Source of the DNA: Loktanella salsilacus
Lineage (GTDB): Bacteria > Pseudomonadota > Alphaproteobacteria > Rhodobacterales > Rhodobacteraceae
Length of the DNA stretch: 64,000 nt
NCBI RefSeq assembly: GCF_900114485.1
Contig: NZ_FOTF01000003.1
Span: 186,001 to 250,000 of the forward strand
Direction of reading: 5' to 3'
Below are positions 45,515-53,597 of the stretch, in pieces. Below the pieces are notes generated by a model. The model made no database searches and had not been told where the DNA came from. It saw only the letters and a program-made list of their open reading frames with translations. The first letter of the stretch is position 1. Every line of letters begins with the position of its first letter. A program made the translations under genes and the position numbers.

Positions 45515-46729
45515 TTAGCGCAGATAATGCACCGCTGGTTTGCGGAACAGCAGCAGCGCAGGCAGCACCGCCAGAACAGCGCCCAGCACGACGACCAGTG
45601 CGACAAGGCGCAGCTCCTCCAATCCCAGCCGGGTGGTCAGGGTCAGGCCGGTTTCGCTGGCAAACAGCGCGGTGATGGCGCGGGCCGTCAGTGTGCCGCC
45701 GGCAAGACCCAGCGCCGCGCCGCCCGCGATCAGCCCCATGACGTAGACCCACATCACGGCGAAAACATAGCCCCGCGTCGCCCCCAACGCCCGCAATAGC
45801 GCAAGCCGCGCGCTGTAAAGTTGCATCAGGGCGACGACGCCCGATAGGATCGCCGCGATCACCAGCGCCTGCGTTGCCGTCGTCAGCGCTGACATGATCC
45901 GGCGCACATCGCCCATATAGGCGTAGATCTCGCTCAGCGCTTCTGCCGGGAAAAAGGCGGTTGTGGCGTCCGTTTGCCAGCGCGTGCGCAAGCCGTAGGC
46001 ATCGACCAGTTTTTCGGTATCCAGCACGACCGCGGGCACGGGTCCCAGCGCATCGCCGGGTTCCAGAACGCCCGGCACGCCCGGATCGCCCGCCAGCAGG
46101 GCATGGGTGGACCAGCTGTATTCAATTGGGACCAGCACGGCGGAATCCCACGCGGTGCCGGTTTTTGGCATCCGGCCCACAACGCGCAGGCCGCCGTGGC
46201 TGTCTGCGTCGTCATCATCGTGCGCGTCGTCATGGCCCGCGATATCGCCGTCGCCGTGGGCGGAATGGATCGTCTGCCCAATCGCGAACGGCAGGCTGGC
46301 ACCGATGATCGCTTCTTCCTCGCGCGCCCACATTGCGCCGTCGATAACGCCGTCGCTGGCCAGATGGTGCAGCATGTCGGTGGTGGTGCCGACGATGGGA
46401 AACCCTTCGGCGTTGTCGCCAAAGGCGATGGGGGCAGCAAAGGCGGGAACGGGGTCGGCAAGGATGTCTGCTAGCGTTTCCGCCGGGATCAGTTCCACGG
46501 CAGAGGGGCGCAGGTAGACGACGTTGAACAAGATCTCTGTCCGGCTGCCGGGGGCCGCCACGATCAGATCAAAGGGATCAGAGGCGCGGGCCGATCCGGT
46601 CCGTAGCCCGCGTTCCTGCGCAATGATTGCTACGCCAAGCGCGATCGAAATCGCGATCAACAGCAGGAACAGCGCCGAGGTCACGCGCGTGCGCCGCCAT
46701 AGGGCCAACACGATAGGAAAGGGGTTCAT
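45515..46729 (-). CDS. MacB/FtsX-like ABC permease with histidine-rich periplasmic loop
   Basis: A 404-residue permease: an N-terminal helix (about residues 15-37), a large extracytoplasmic domain (40-280) and three C-terminal helices with the FtsX core (ILSGVVALMQLYSARLALLRALGATRGYVFAVMWVYV). Residues 155-178 contain five histidines and many aspartates (HSAHGDGDIAGHDDAHDDDD), a likely metal-binding loop. With the ATPase overlapping its start and a small secreted CxxC protein upstream, it resembles mechanotransmission-type ABC systems linked to metal handling, not lipoprotein sorting. Substrate unknown. Confidence 0.8.
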   Translation of the reverse strand: MNPFPIVLALWRRTRVTSALFLLLIAISIALGVAIIAQERGLRTGSARASDPFDLIVAAPGSRTEILFNVVYLRPSAVELIPAETLADILADPVPAFAAPIAFGDNAEGFPIVGTTTDMLHHLASDGVIDGAMWAREEEAIIGASLPFAIGQTIHSAHGDGDIAGHDDAHDDDDADSHGGLRVVGRMPKTGTAWDSAVLVPIEYSWSTHALLAGDPGVPGVLEPGDALGPVPAVVLDTEKLVDAYGLRTRWQTDATTAFFPAEALSEIYAYMGDVRRIMSALTTATQALVIAAILSGVVALMQLYSARLALLRALGATRGYVFAVMWVYVMGLIAGGAALGLAGGTLTARAITALFASETGLTLTTRLGLEELRLVALVVVLGAVLAVLPALLLFRKPAVHYLR

Positions 46730-47400
46730 CTGGTCGCCTTTTCGGTCAATTGGCCGCGATCAAGGTGCACAACGCGGTCAGCGGCGGCGATCATCGCAGG
46801 GTCGTGGCTGACGGCCATCACGAACCGACCCGCGTCATGGGCAAGACTGCGCAATCGGTCGATCACGACAGCGCCAGAGGCCGCATCAAGCGAGGCCGTC
46901 GGCTCGTCCGCCAGAATGATCAGCGGATCAAACATCAGCGCGCGGGCAAATGCTGTGCGTTGGCGTTCGCCGCGGGACAGATCGGACAGGCGGCGGCGGG
47001 CGGGCACGCCAAATTCGCGCAGCAAAGCGGTGGCGCGGTCTATCAGCGATCCGGCGCGGAACCGGCCAAACCACGCGGGCACCAGCACGTTATCCAGCGG
47101 CGACAGCTCTTCAATCAGCTGAAAGTCCTGAAACACCAGCCCGACATGATCGCGCCGCCAGCGGTCGCGTGCTGTCTCGCTCAGCTCGCTCAGGTCGGTG
47201 TCGCCCCAATGGACATGGCCCCGGTCTGCCGCCTGCAAGCCGCAAATCGCCTGCATCAAGGTGGTTTTGCCAGAGCCGGAAGAGCCGGTCAGCACGATAA
47301 ACGCACCGGGTTCTGCGGCGAAATGCGCGATATCCAGCACATCAAAACGGCTGCGGGCGGCGTCCTGAAAGGATACGCCAAGGTCGGTGACGGTCAGCAT
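46726..47400 (-). CDS. LolD/MacB-like ABC ATP-binding protein
   Basis: A 224-residue ATPase with Walker A GSSGSGKTTLMQ, Q-loop VFQDFQLIEELSPLDNV, signature LSRGERQRTAFARAL and Walker B IILADEPTASLDA. The signature has Arg in place of the first Gly, as in several MacB-type relatives. The ATG at 47400 overlaps the upstream stop, and its own stop overlaps the permease start by four bases. A longer in-frame reading extends into the upstream gene and is not supported. Confidence 0.85.
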   Translation of the reverse strand: MLTVTDLGVSFQDAARSRFDVLDIAHFAAEPGAFIVLTGSSGSGKTTLMQAICGLQAADRGHVHWGDTDLSELSETARDRWRRDHVGLVFQDFQLIEELSPLDNVLVPAWFGRFRAGSLIDRATALLREFGVPARRRLSDLSRGERQRTAFARALMFDPLIILADEPTASLDAASGAVVIDRLRSLAHDAGRFVMAVSHDPAMIAAADRVVHLDRGQLTEKATR

Positions 47401-47822
47401 CAGGCGCGCGCAAACCGGGCGTCCGTCAGGCGGACCCGGCTGACAAAACCCAGGTCGGGGTCGGTGTAGGTGCCAAGCGCCAATGTGCCCGTGGCGATGA
47501 TCGGCACGTTGAACGGGATCGGCGTAATCGTGCGGCGGGCGTAGATGGCCACGATGTCGTCGGGCCACTCGGCCTCTGTCTCGCAAAAGGGGCAGGTGGC
47601 AAGGGGGCGTTTGGTCAGGACAAAGAACTGCGTTTCAGCCTTCAGCGGCGGGGCCATGAAACCGCTGACATCAATGCTTTGCCCGTCCAGCCCTAGCGCC
47701 AGATCGGAAAAGCTTTGATCCTTGTTATAAAGATCGCGCAGGCGGATTTCATCGCCTGCAAGTGCGGCGCATGGGGCGAACAGGGTGCAGGCGGCGGCGG
47801 ACAGGAACAGGCGGCGGTCCAT
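47400..47822 (-). CDS. Small exported protein with CPFC motif, partner of the ABC pair
   Basis: A 140-residue protein with an N-terminal signal (MDRRLFLSAAACTLFAPCAALAG, residues 1-23). The mature part has QSIDVSGFMAPPLKAETQFFVLT followed by CPFC (Cys77, Cys80) and ETEAEWP, then beta-rich sequence. It recalls the DUF3299-type periplasmic proteins that accompany FtsX-like ABC genes; this match is tentative. The cysteine pair could bind metal or act in redox. It is the first gene of a three-gene overlapping operon. Confidence 0.65.
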   Translation of the reverse strand: MDRRLFLSAAACTLFAPCAALAGDEIRLRDLYNKDQSFSDLALGLDGQSIDVSGFMAPPLKAETQFFVLTKRPLATCPFCETEAEWPDDIVAIYARRTITPIPFNVPIIATGTLALGTYTDPDLGFVSRVRLTDARFARA

Positions 47823-47852
47823 GGGGTGATCCTTTGGCCAGAAACGAAAACA

Positions 47853-47882
47853 GCGGGGCCGCGCAGCGATGCGCAGCCCCGC
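47853..47882 (-). terminator. Terminator after the alkaline phosphatase gene
   Basis: GCGGGGC and GCCCCGC arms enclose a second short inverted repeat (GCGCA / TGCGC). On the minus strand it is followed by TGTTTTCGTTTC. It lies 22 bases beyond the phosphatase stop. Confidence 0.65.
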
Positions 47883-47903
47883 CAAGGGTCAATTCGCGCG
47901 CGA

Positions 47904-49412
47904 TTACTCGGCGGTGACAGCCTTGTGCATCACGTGAAAGATCACGTTCTGCTCTAGCGTGCCGTCGAACAGGTGGGCGTAGGGGCCTTTTGCATAGACC
48001 GCGACGTCCTCGCCCGAATGGGTTTCAGAGGACATCGGGATCAGCGCCTGCTGCAGATAGTCAGGGTCGATCGCCTCTTCTTGCGTCAGGTCGGGGCGCG
48101 CGCCAGAGAAATCGTTGCCGTTTTCGACCAGCACAGAACCTGCGCCGTTCAGGTAGCCGATGACGGTATAAGGCTTGCCGTCGGCGGCCAGCAGCGGCTC
48201 TCCGTTGTTCATCTCGCCGGTGTCGGCGACGCCCATGCACAGGCCCAGAATGTCGGACCCGCGACCGCAATAGCCGTTGAACGCGATGGCGTGTTCGTGG
48301 TCGGCGGTGACGATGATCAGGGTATCTTCGTCATTGGTCAGCGCGTCGGCCATGGCGACCGCTTCGGCAAAGGCGACGCCGTCGGTCAGGGTGCGATAGG
48401 CGTTGCCGTCGTGGTTGGCGTGGTCAACGCGGCCCGCTTCGATTTCCAGATAGTAGCCGTTTTCGTTCGTCGACAGATAGTTAATCGCGGCCTTTGTCAT
48501 CTCGGCCAGCGACGGCTCGCCGGAACGGTCAGCTTCGTACTGCATGTGGCTGTCCTCGAACAGGCCCAGCACGGGTGCGGTGCCGGACAGATCCAGCGCG
48601 GCAAAGCTTTCGTCATCGGATGCGAACTGCACGCCGCCTGCGGTCGCTGTTTCAATCAGGTTCAAACCATCAGCGCGGCTGCCCTTCAGGCCGCCCATTT
48701 CCATGTCAGCGGGAAGGAAGAACCGGCCGCCGCCGCCCATGGCAAAGTCGATGGTGCCCGCCTGCATGGCGTTCATCAACTGCTGGGCGATATCGACCTG
48801 AGAATCGCAACCCTCTGGCACGCTGTCTTCCCAGTCGCGGCTGGCGGTCTTGGCGTAAACGGCGGCGGGGGTGGCGTGGGTGATGCGGGCGGTGGACACG
48901 ACGCCGACCGACTTGTCCATGCCGGTCACGATCTCGGAAAACGTCGTCAGCTCGTTACCAGCAACGGTCGAGCAATCGTCGATCAGCGCATCGCCGCCAA
49001 GGTTGATCATGTTAAAGCGCTGCTTCACGCCGGTATTCATCGCGCCAGCGGTTGGGGCAGAATCGGGCGTCTGGGCGTTGATGTTATAGGTCTTGATCAG
49101 CGCGTTGTAGAATTCAGGTGTCTCGTAGGGCAGGACGTTTTCTTCGCCCATCATGCCCTTTTGCTGGCCGTCGAACAGGCGCAGCGCATAGTTCGTGCCG
49201 ACACCGTTGCCGTCGGCGACCAGAACGATGACGTTCTTGGCGCGGTTCAAGTTGGGCTGACGCGCCATCAGCGCCTCGACCGCGGCTTGGCCGTCGGTGA
49301 ACCACGGGCTGGACGCCTGCGGCAGGTCCATCGCGTGGGATTCGGCAAAAGCAGCGGTCGACAGGGCGATAAGCGAAGCCCCGGTCAGCGCGATTTTAGT
49401 GCGGTGCAGCAT
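47904..49412 (-). CDS. phoA: Alkaline phosphatase (PhoA family)
   Basis: A 502-residue periplasmic phosphomonoesterase. The signal peptide is residues 1-23 (ending AAFAE). Metal and catalytic motifs are present: VLVADGNGVG for the first aspartate, TPDSAPTAGAMNTG with the nucleophile serine, EAGRVDHANHDG, TADHEHA and SETHSGEDVAVYA. The serine motif reads DSAPTAGA where E. coli has DSAASATA. Ribosome site GAAGGAAAA upstream. With the phytase-like esterase it points to organic-phosphate use; no clear Pho box was found. Confidence 0.9.
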   Translation of the reverse strand: MLHRTKIALTGASLIALSTAAFAESHAMDLPQASSPWFTDGQAAVEALMARQPNLNRAKNVIVLVADGNGVGTNYALRLFDGQQKGMMGEENVLPYETPEFYNALIKTYNINAQTPDSAPTAGAMNTGVKQRFNMINLGGDALIDDCSTVAGNELTTFSEIVTGMDKSVGVVSTARITHATPAAVYAKTASRDWEDSVPEGCDSQVDIAQQLMNAMQAGTIDFAMGGGGRFFLPADMEMGGLKGSRADGLNLIETATAGGVQFASDDESFAALDLSGTAPVLGLFEDSHMQYEADRSGEPSLAEMTKAAINYLSTNENGYYLEIEAGRVDHANHDGNAYRTLTDGVAFAEAVAMADALTNDEDTLIIVTADHEHAIAFNGYCGRGSDILGLCMGVADTGEMNNGEPLLAADGKPYTVIGYLNGAGSVLVENGNDFSGARPDLTQEEAIDPDYLQQALIPMSSETHSGEDVAVYAKGPYAHLFDGTLEQNVIFHVMHKAVTAE

Positions 49413-49550
49413 ATGTTTTCCTTCAGAAATGCAGCCGCTGGTATCGCGGCCATGGCGTGAACTGATGGAAGCCTCTTAGGCGTGCTGCATGAAGCAAAGT
49501 TAACAGTCGTGTAACGGATCAAAGACAGGAACAGGTTTTTTGCCGCGCGC

Positions 49551-51143
49551 TTAATGCGCCCGGCCATTGATGTGGTTTTTCAGGATATGGCGATACAGAC
49601 CGATCCCCAGCCGTGACATTTGCCCGGACTGGTCTGTGCCATCCAGCTTGCCAAAGCCGCGAATATCCCGGTCCTTGCGCGCAATGCGAAAGCCTGCGCC
49701 GATCTCTGACATCTCGCAAAAGGCGGTCAGGCGGGTGGCGGCTTCACTGCCGCTATCGCGTTCAACGCCCGTCAGCAGCAGCATATGCGCCGGCAGTTTG
49801 CTGCGCCCGATGCGGCCGCGCAGCTGGTGCAGTTGCGACAGGCCAAAGCGGTCGGCGTGCCAGACCACCATCGTATTGGCGCGGCCATTATCCAGCCCGC
49901 TTTCGATGATGGAGGTCGACAGCAACACATCCACCTCGCCCTCCATAAAGGTCAGCATCGCCTGCGCCATATCATCATCGGCCATCTGCCCGTGGGCTGT
50001 GGCAAAGGTGAAGGACACGCCGCGTTTGCGCAGCAGCGCCTCTAGCTCTTCGACATCAGAGACACGCGGGCAGACGATATAGCATTGCCCGTCGCGCGCG
50101 ACCTCGGTGTCGATGGCTTGCAGCATGTCATCGTGATCCAGCCCGCCCAGCCGGGTCTGCACCGGTTTGCGGCTTTTGGGGGCGGTGGCGACGACGCTGA
50201 CATCGACCAGCCCCACTTCTGCCGCAGCAAGGGACCGGGGGATGGGCGTGGCTGTCATCGACAGCACATGCAGGCCGGGGACCAGATGGTGCAGCTGGTC
50301 CTTTTGCTCTTCGCCGAACTTCTGTTCCTCGTCGATGATCACAAGCGAGAGGTTTTTGAACGCAATATGATCGTCCAACAGGGATTGCGTGCCGACGACC
50401 ACCTTGATCGATCCGTCCTGCAAACCTGTCAGCGTCGCATCGTAGTCATCAGTCGGTGTCAGGCGCGACAGCTCTGCCACGGCAATGCCAAGCTGTGCGA
50501 AGCGGGCGTGGAAACTGTTGAAATGCTGCCGCGCCAGCACCGTGGTGGGGGCGGCGATGATGACTTGATGACCGCTCAGCGCCGCAGTGGCGGCAGCGCG
50601 CAAGGCGATCTCTGTCTTGCCAAAGCCGACATCGCCAACCAGCAGGCGGTCCATTGGCGTATCTAGCGCCAGATCGTCCAGAACTGTGGTAATCGCCCGG
50701 TCCTGATCATCGGTCGGTTCATGCGCAAAGGCGTCGGCAAAGGCGGCATAGGCCTTCGCGTCAGGCACCAGTGGTGTCGCCGCATGGGCGCGGCGGGCGC
50801 GGCCCATTTCGATCATGTGATCGGCGCTTTCGCGTAATTCCGCGATCATCTCGTCCCGGCGTTTCAGCCAGTCGCCGGATTTTAGCCGGTCCAGCGTCAG
50901 ATCATCGGCAGGCGCGCCAAAGCGCCAAAAGTCCTGCCCCTCGATCGCGGGCAGCATCAGCTTGCCACCGTCACGATATTCAAAGGTCGTCAGGATCTGG
51001 TCCGTATCCCCCAGATCGCAAGACATATGTCCGTCGTAACGGGCCAGCCCGTGTTCCAGATGCACAACGGCGTCGCCGGGTTCTAGCGCGTCCTCTCCGA
51101 ACAACAGGTCATGGTCTCTCTCGTTCAGGTGCTGCTGTGTCAT
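49551..51143 (-). CDS. Truncated Mfd-like SF2 translocase (RID-motor-TRG, no UvrB-homology half)
   Basis: A 530-residue protein that looks like the middle of the transcription-repair coupling factor Mfd (about 1150 residues). Residues 15-70 resemble the CarD/RID RNA-polymerase-interacting domain (EPGDAVVHLEHGLARYDG). The motor follows: Walker A GDVGFGKTE (170-178), DEEQ (271-274), SMTATPIPRS, and helicase C-terminal motifs (STSIIESGLDNGRAN; QLRGRIGRS). A TRG-like segment ends it (RDIRGFGKLDGTDQSGQMSRLG). The UvrA-binding N-terminal modules and the autoinhibitory C-terminal domain are absent. The ATG is a true start with LysR upstream, so this is not a fragment cut by the window. Function unknown. 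Confidence 0.75.
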   Translation of the reverse strand: MTQQHLNERDHDLLFGEDALEPGDAVVHLEHGLARYDGHMSCDLGDTDQILTTFEYRDGGKLMLPAIEGQDFWRFGAPADDLTLDRLKSGDWLKRRDEMIAELRESADHMIEMGRARRAHAATPLVPDAKAYAAFADAFAHEPTDDQDRAITTVLDDLALDTPMDRLLVGDVGFGKTEIALRAAATAALSGHQVIIAAPTTVLARQHFNSFHARFAQLGIAVAELSRLTPTDDYDATLTGLQDGSIKVVVGTQSLLDDHIAFKNLSLVIIDEEQKFGEEQKDQLHHLVPGLHVLSMTATPIPRSLAAAEVGLVDVSVVATAPKSRKPVQTRLGGLDHDDMLQAIDTEVARDGQCYIVCPRVSDVEELEALLRKRGVSFTFATAHGQMADDDMAQAMLTFMEGEVDVLLSTSIIESGLDNGRANTMVVWHADRFGLSQLHQLRGRIGRSKLPAHMLLLTGVERDSGSEAATRLTAFCEMSEIGAGFRIARKDRDIRGFGKLDGTDQSGQMSRLGIGLYRHILKNHINGRAH

Positions 51144-51204
51144 GGGGGTGTCCTAGGTGATGTCTTGCACTGAACGCCCGGCTGCGGGTTTTGATCCCGA
51201 CTTT

Positions 51205-51220
51205 GCGATTTGTTAATCGC
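51205..51220. other. GCGATT-TGTT-AATCGC inverted repeat between LysR and the Mfd-like gene
   Basis: A perfect 6-bp inverted repeat with a four-base spacer, nine bases after the LysR stop and about 60 bases before the Mfd-like start. No T-run follows. It may be an operator or a weak transcript-end hairpin. Confidence 0.3.
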
Positions 51221-51228
51221 TGGCAGCT

Positions 51229-52143
51229 TTATTCCGCCGCGACGGCCAGATGCAGCGCTGATGCCGCGTCCCTGATCGCGGCGACCAGCCGCTTGCGGCT
51301 GTCATCTACGGGCTGATCGGCCGGGAACATCAGGCTGATGCCCCGGTTCGCATCCGCCATGGCCAGCGGCCTGACGGCGACCTCTTCGCGGTGGATCGCT
51401 TGGCGGCGCGCAAACAGGTCTGGCAGCACGGCAACGCCGGCCCCCGTCGCGGCCATCAGCAGGATGGAATCAAGGCTCGTGCCTTCGTAATCATTGCTGA
51501 CGATGCCGCCGCTGAGCCCTGCAAGCCCGTAGACAATGCGCGCCAAACGGTGCCCCGTATCCAGCGTCAGCAGGCGTTGGCCCGTTAGGTCCGCCGCCGT
51601 GACCTGCTTGAGTGCGGCAATGGGGTGGTCCGTCGCGACCGCGACCCACAACGCTTCGGTAAACAAGGGACGTTGCCACGTATTCGGGTGATCCTCTGGC
51701 GTAGAAATAATCGCGTCAAAGCGGCCGTTCCGAATACCCTCATCAAGGCTGAGCGTGTTTTCCTCGCGCACGATGACCCGCAAATCCGGCTGATCGCGGT
51801 GCAGCGCCCGCATGACCTGCGGCAACAAATACGGCCCGATCGAGGGCAGGGTGCCCAGCCGCAGCCGCCCGCCAAACGGCAGGTCTGACGTCATCACGCT
51901 GCGCAAATTCGCAACCTCTGCCAAGATGCGGCGGGCGCGGTGGATGAATTCCAGCCCCTTGGCCGTCGCCTGCGCGCCGCTGCGCCCGCGCGTGAACAGG
52001 CGCACGCCAAGGTCAGCCTCGACCGCGGCGATCTGATTGGACAGGCTCGGCTGGCTGACATGCAACAAATCTGCGGCCAGACCAAAGCCGCCCAGCTGGT
52101 GGACAGCAACGATATACTCAAGCTGGCGCAGGGTAGGTCTCAT
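51229..52143 (-). CDS. LysR-family transcriptional regulator (OxyR-like branch)
   Basis: A 304-residue regulator: winged helix at residues 1-60 (FGLAADLLHVSQPSLSNQIAAVEADLGVRLFTRGRSG) and a two-lobed effector domain (about 90-295). The effector region has no paired cysteines of OxyR type. It is divergent from an SbtA-like bicarbonate transporter gene with a LysR box directly between them, so it most likely activates that gene. Confidence 0.85.
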   Translation of the reverse strand: MRPTLRQLEYIVAVHQLGGFGLAADLLHVSQPSLSNQIAAVEADLGVRLFTRGRSGAQATAKGLEFIHRARRILAEVANLRSVMTSDLPFGGRLRLGTLPSIGPYLLPQVMRALHRDQPDLRVIVREENTLSLDEGIRNGRFDAIISTPEDHPNTWQRPLFTEALWVAVATDHPIAALKQVTAADLTGQRLLTLDTGHRLARIVYGLAGLSGGIVSNDYEGTSLDSILLMAATGAGVAVLPDLFARRQAIHREEVAVRPLAMADANRGISLMFPADQPVDDSRKRLVAAIRDAASALHLAVAAE

Positions 52144-52145
52144 GT

Positions 52146-52160
52146 ATAGCCCCTAGCTAT
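52146..52160. promoter_or_regulatory. LysR box between the LysR and SbtA-like genes
   Basis: ATAGC-N5-GCTAT, a perfect dyad containing a T-N11-A core, lies immediately upstream of the LysR start and about 77 bases upstream of the transporter start. It is the typical form of a LysR-type recognition site. Confidence 0.55.
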
Positions 52161-52236
52161 GATTGGCGTGAATACAAAGTATTTAAACTATCTAAAACTT
52201 TGCGGCAAGCAGCGGCAACTGAAATGGAGACCGCCC

Positions 52237-53208
52237 ATGCCCGCCTTTTTCGACACCCTTGTCGGCAACCTGATGGTTCCGACAATTTTGTTCTTCGTCC
52301 TTGGCCTGATCGCCGCCTTCGTGCGCAGTGATCTGTCGATCCCCGAAGGGGCAGCCAAGTTCATGTCGCTTTACCTGCTGCTGGCCATCGGCTTTAAAGG
52401 CGGCAATAGCCTGGCGCAGCACGGGCTGCAGGGCGACCTTGCCCTGACCATTCTAGCGGGTTTGCTGCTGTCCTTCCTGATCCCGTTTCTGGCCTTTGCG
52501 TTGCTGCGTATCCTGACCCGGCTGGATCCGGTAAACGCGGCCGCCGTCGCGGGCCATTACGGGTCCATCTCTATCGTGACCTTCGTCGCCGCCTCTAGCC
52601 TGCTGGAACTGTCGGGGATCACCTTTGATGGCTATATGGTCGCCGTCGCCGCCAGCATGGAAGTGCCAGCAATCCTGTCCGCGCTGTGGATCGCGCACCG
52701 GTATTCCGGCAGCCAAGATACGGGCCGCGTCCCGATGCGCGAGCTTTTCGCAAACGGCTCTGTGCTGCTGTTGACCGGTGCCTTTGTCATCGGCGCGTTG
52801 ACCCAAGACAAGGGCATGCAGATGATCGCCCCCTTCGTTGTCACGCCCTTCACCGGCATCCTGTGCCTGTTCTTGCTGGATATGGGCCTGAATGCAGGGC
52901 GGAGCATTCTGAACAATCGCCATATGCTGACGCCGGGGCTGTTTTGCTTTGGCTTGTTGATGCCGATGATCGGCGCATCCCTTGGCTGGGCGGCGGGCGC
53001 GATGATCGGCCTGCAAACTGGCAGCGTGTTCCTGCTGATGGTGCTGTCAGCCTCTGCCTCTTATATCGCCGTGCCCGCCGCGATGCGGATCGCGCTGCCA
53101 AAGGCCGAGTCCGGCATATACCTGACGCTGTCGCTGGGCGTGACCTTTCCCTTTAACATCACCTTGGGCTTGCCGCTGTATCTGTGGCTGGCTGGACTTG
53201 GTAGCTAA
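52237..53208 (+). CDS. SbtA-family sodium-dependent bicarbonate transporter-like permease
   Basis: A 323-residue inner-membrane protein with about ten helices and the SbtA/DUF897 patterns KFMSLYLLLAIGFKGG, AAAVAGHYGSISIVTFVAA and AVAASMEVPAI. Characterised relatives take up bicarbonate with sodium; many proteobacterial members are uncharacterised. ATG at 52237 has GGAGA seven bases upstream; an earlier ATG at 52159 overlaps the LysR box. Divergent from the LysR gene. No sbtB gene is adjacent. Confidence 0.8.
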   Translation: MPAFFDTLVGNLMVPTILFFVLGLIAAFVRSDLSIPEGAAKFMSLYLLLAIGFKGGNSLAQHGLQGDLALTILAGLLLSFLIPFLAFALLRILTRLDPVNAAAVAGHYGSISIVTFVAASSLLELSGITFDGYMVAVAASMEVPAILSALWIAHRYSGSQDTGRVPMRELFANGSVLLLTGAFVIGALTQDKGMQMIAPFVVTPFTGILCLFLLDMGLNAGRSILNNRHMLTPGLFCFGLLMPMIGASLGWAAGAMIGLQTGSVFLLMVLSASASYIAVPAAMRIALPKAESGIYLTLSLGVTFPFNITLGLPLYLWLAGLGS

Positions 53209-53217
53209 ACGACCTGC

Positions 53218-53269
53218 GGCCCCATCCGCATCCCGGCCTTATCATAGGGCCGGACAGCGCGATGGGGCC
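53218..53269 (+). terminator. Large inverted repeat after the SbtA-like gene
   Basis: Nested arms GGCCCCATC (53218-53226) / GATGGGGCC (53261-53269) and CCGGCC (53233-53238) / GGCCGG (53248-53253) form a long stem-loop nine bases after the stop, without a clear T-run. Probably a transcript end. Confidence 0.45.
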
Positions 53270-53454
53270 TGCTTGTTCAGGTGACGCAGGGCCGCAGGCA
53301 AAGGTCCTGTCACCAGATCCAGTGCGCGCATATAAATCGGCGCAAAGTCCGGTGGCGGATCGTGCAAAGTTGCAAAATGAGGGCTAAGGTTGTGTTGCCA
53401 AATCAACGCCTTGCGGGGTGATTGGCTCCGACGGTAGGGGCCGGAGCATTCACC
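53242..53454 (-). pseudogene. Possible 3' remnant of a truncated gene at the island edge
   Basis: An open minus-strand frame without a start codon reads about 70 residues to a stop at 53242, with sequence of normal protein look such as HDPPPDFAPIYMRALDLV and GPLPAALRHLNKQAPSR. The frame is closed by a stop at 53455-53457. GC bias and composition match the core genome to the left. I read it as the end of a gene broken when the AT-richer island inserted; it could also be a chance frame. The family is not recognised. The rest of the gap 53209-53597 shows no gene, RNA or att repeat that I can support. Confidence 0.35.
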
Positions 53455-53597
53455 TCAACGCACTGATATCGCGACACTTTTATGGAGCGACTCCTGTCCG
53501 ACTCCGCAACGAGACAGTCTTTGTGCCGTAACCTGTGCCATTTGGCAAGAGCCCCTCGAAGGGACCGAGGTAGCTGGAGCGCGCGTCCATTATCTCA

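Noticed and set aside
47973-49460. Open frame of 495 codons on the plus strand opposite the alkaline phosphatase
   Set aside because: The phosphatase frame has a signal peptide and all catalytic motifs; the opposite frame has neither domains nor a ribosome site.
49413-49550. Possible Pho box upstream of the alkaline phosphatase
   Set aside because: On the minus strand GTTACAC and GTTAACT are spaced 11 bp as in a Pho box, but the heptamers do not fit CTGTCAT well enough.
53271-53597. tRNA or tmRNA gene as island attachment site
   Set aside because: No cloverleaf-compatible arms or 3' CCA-type end could be found in this gap, and no direct repeat of the edge was seen near the right end.
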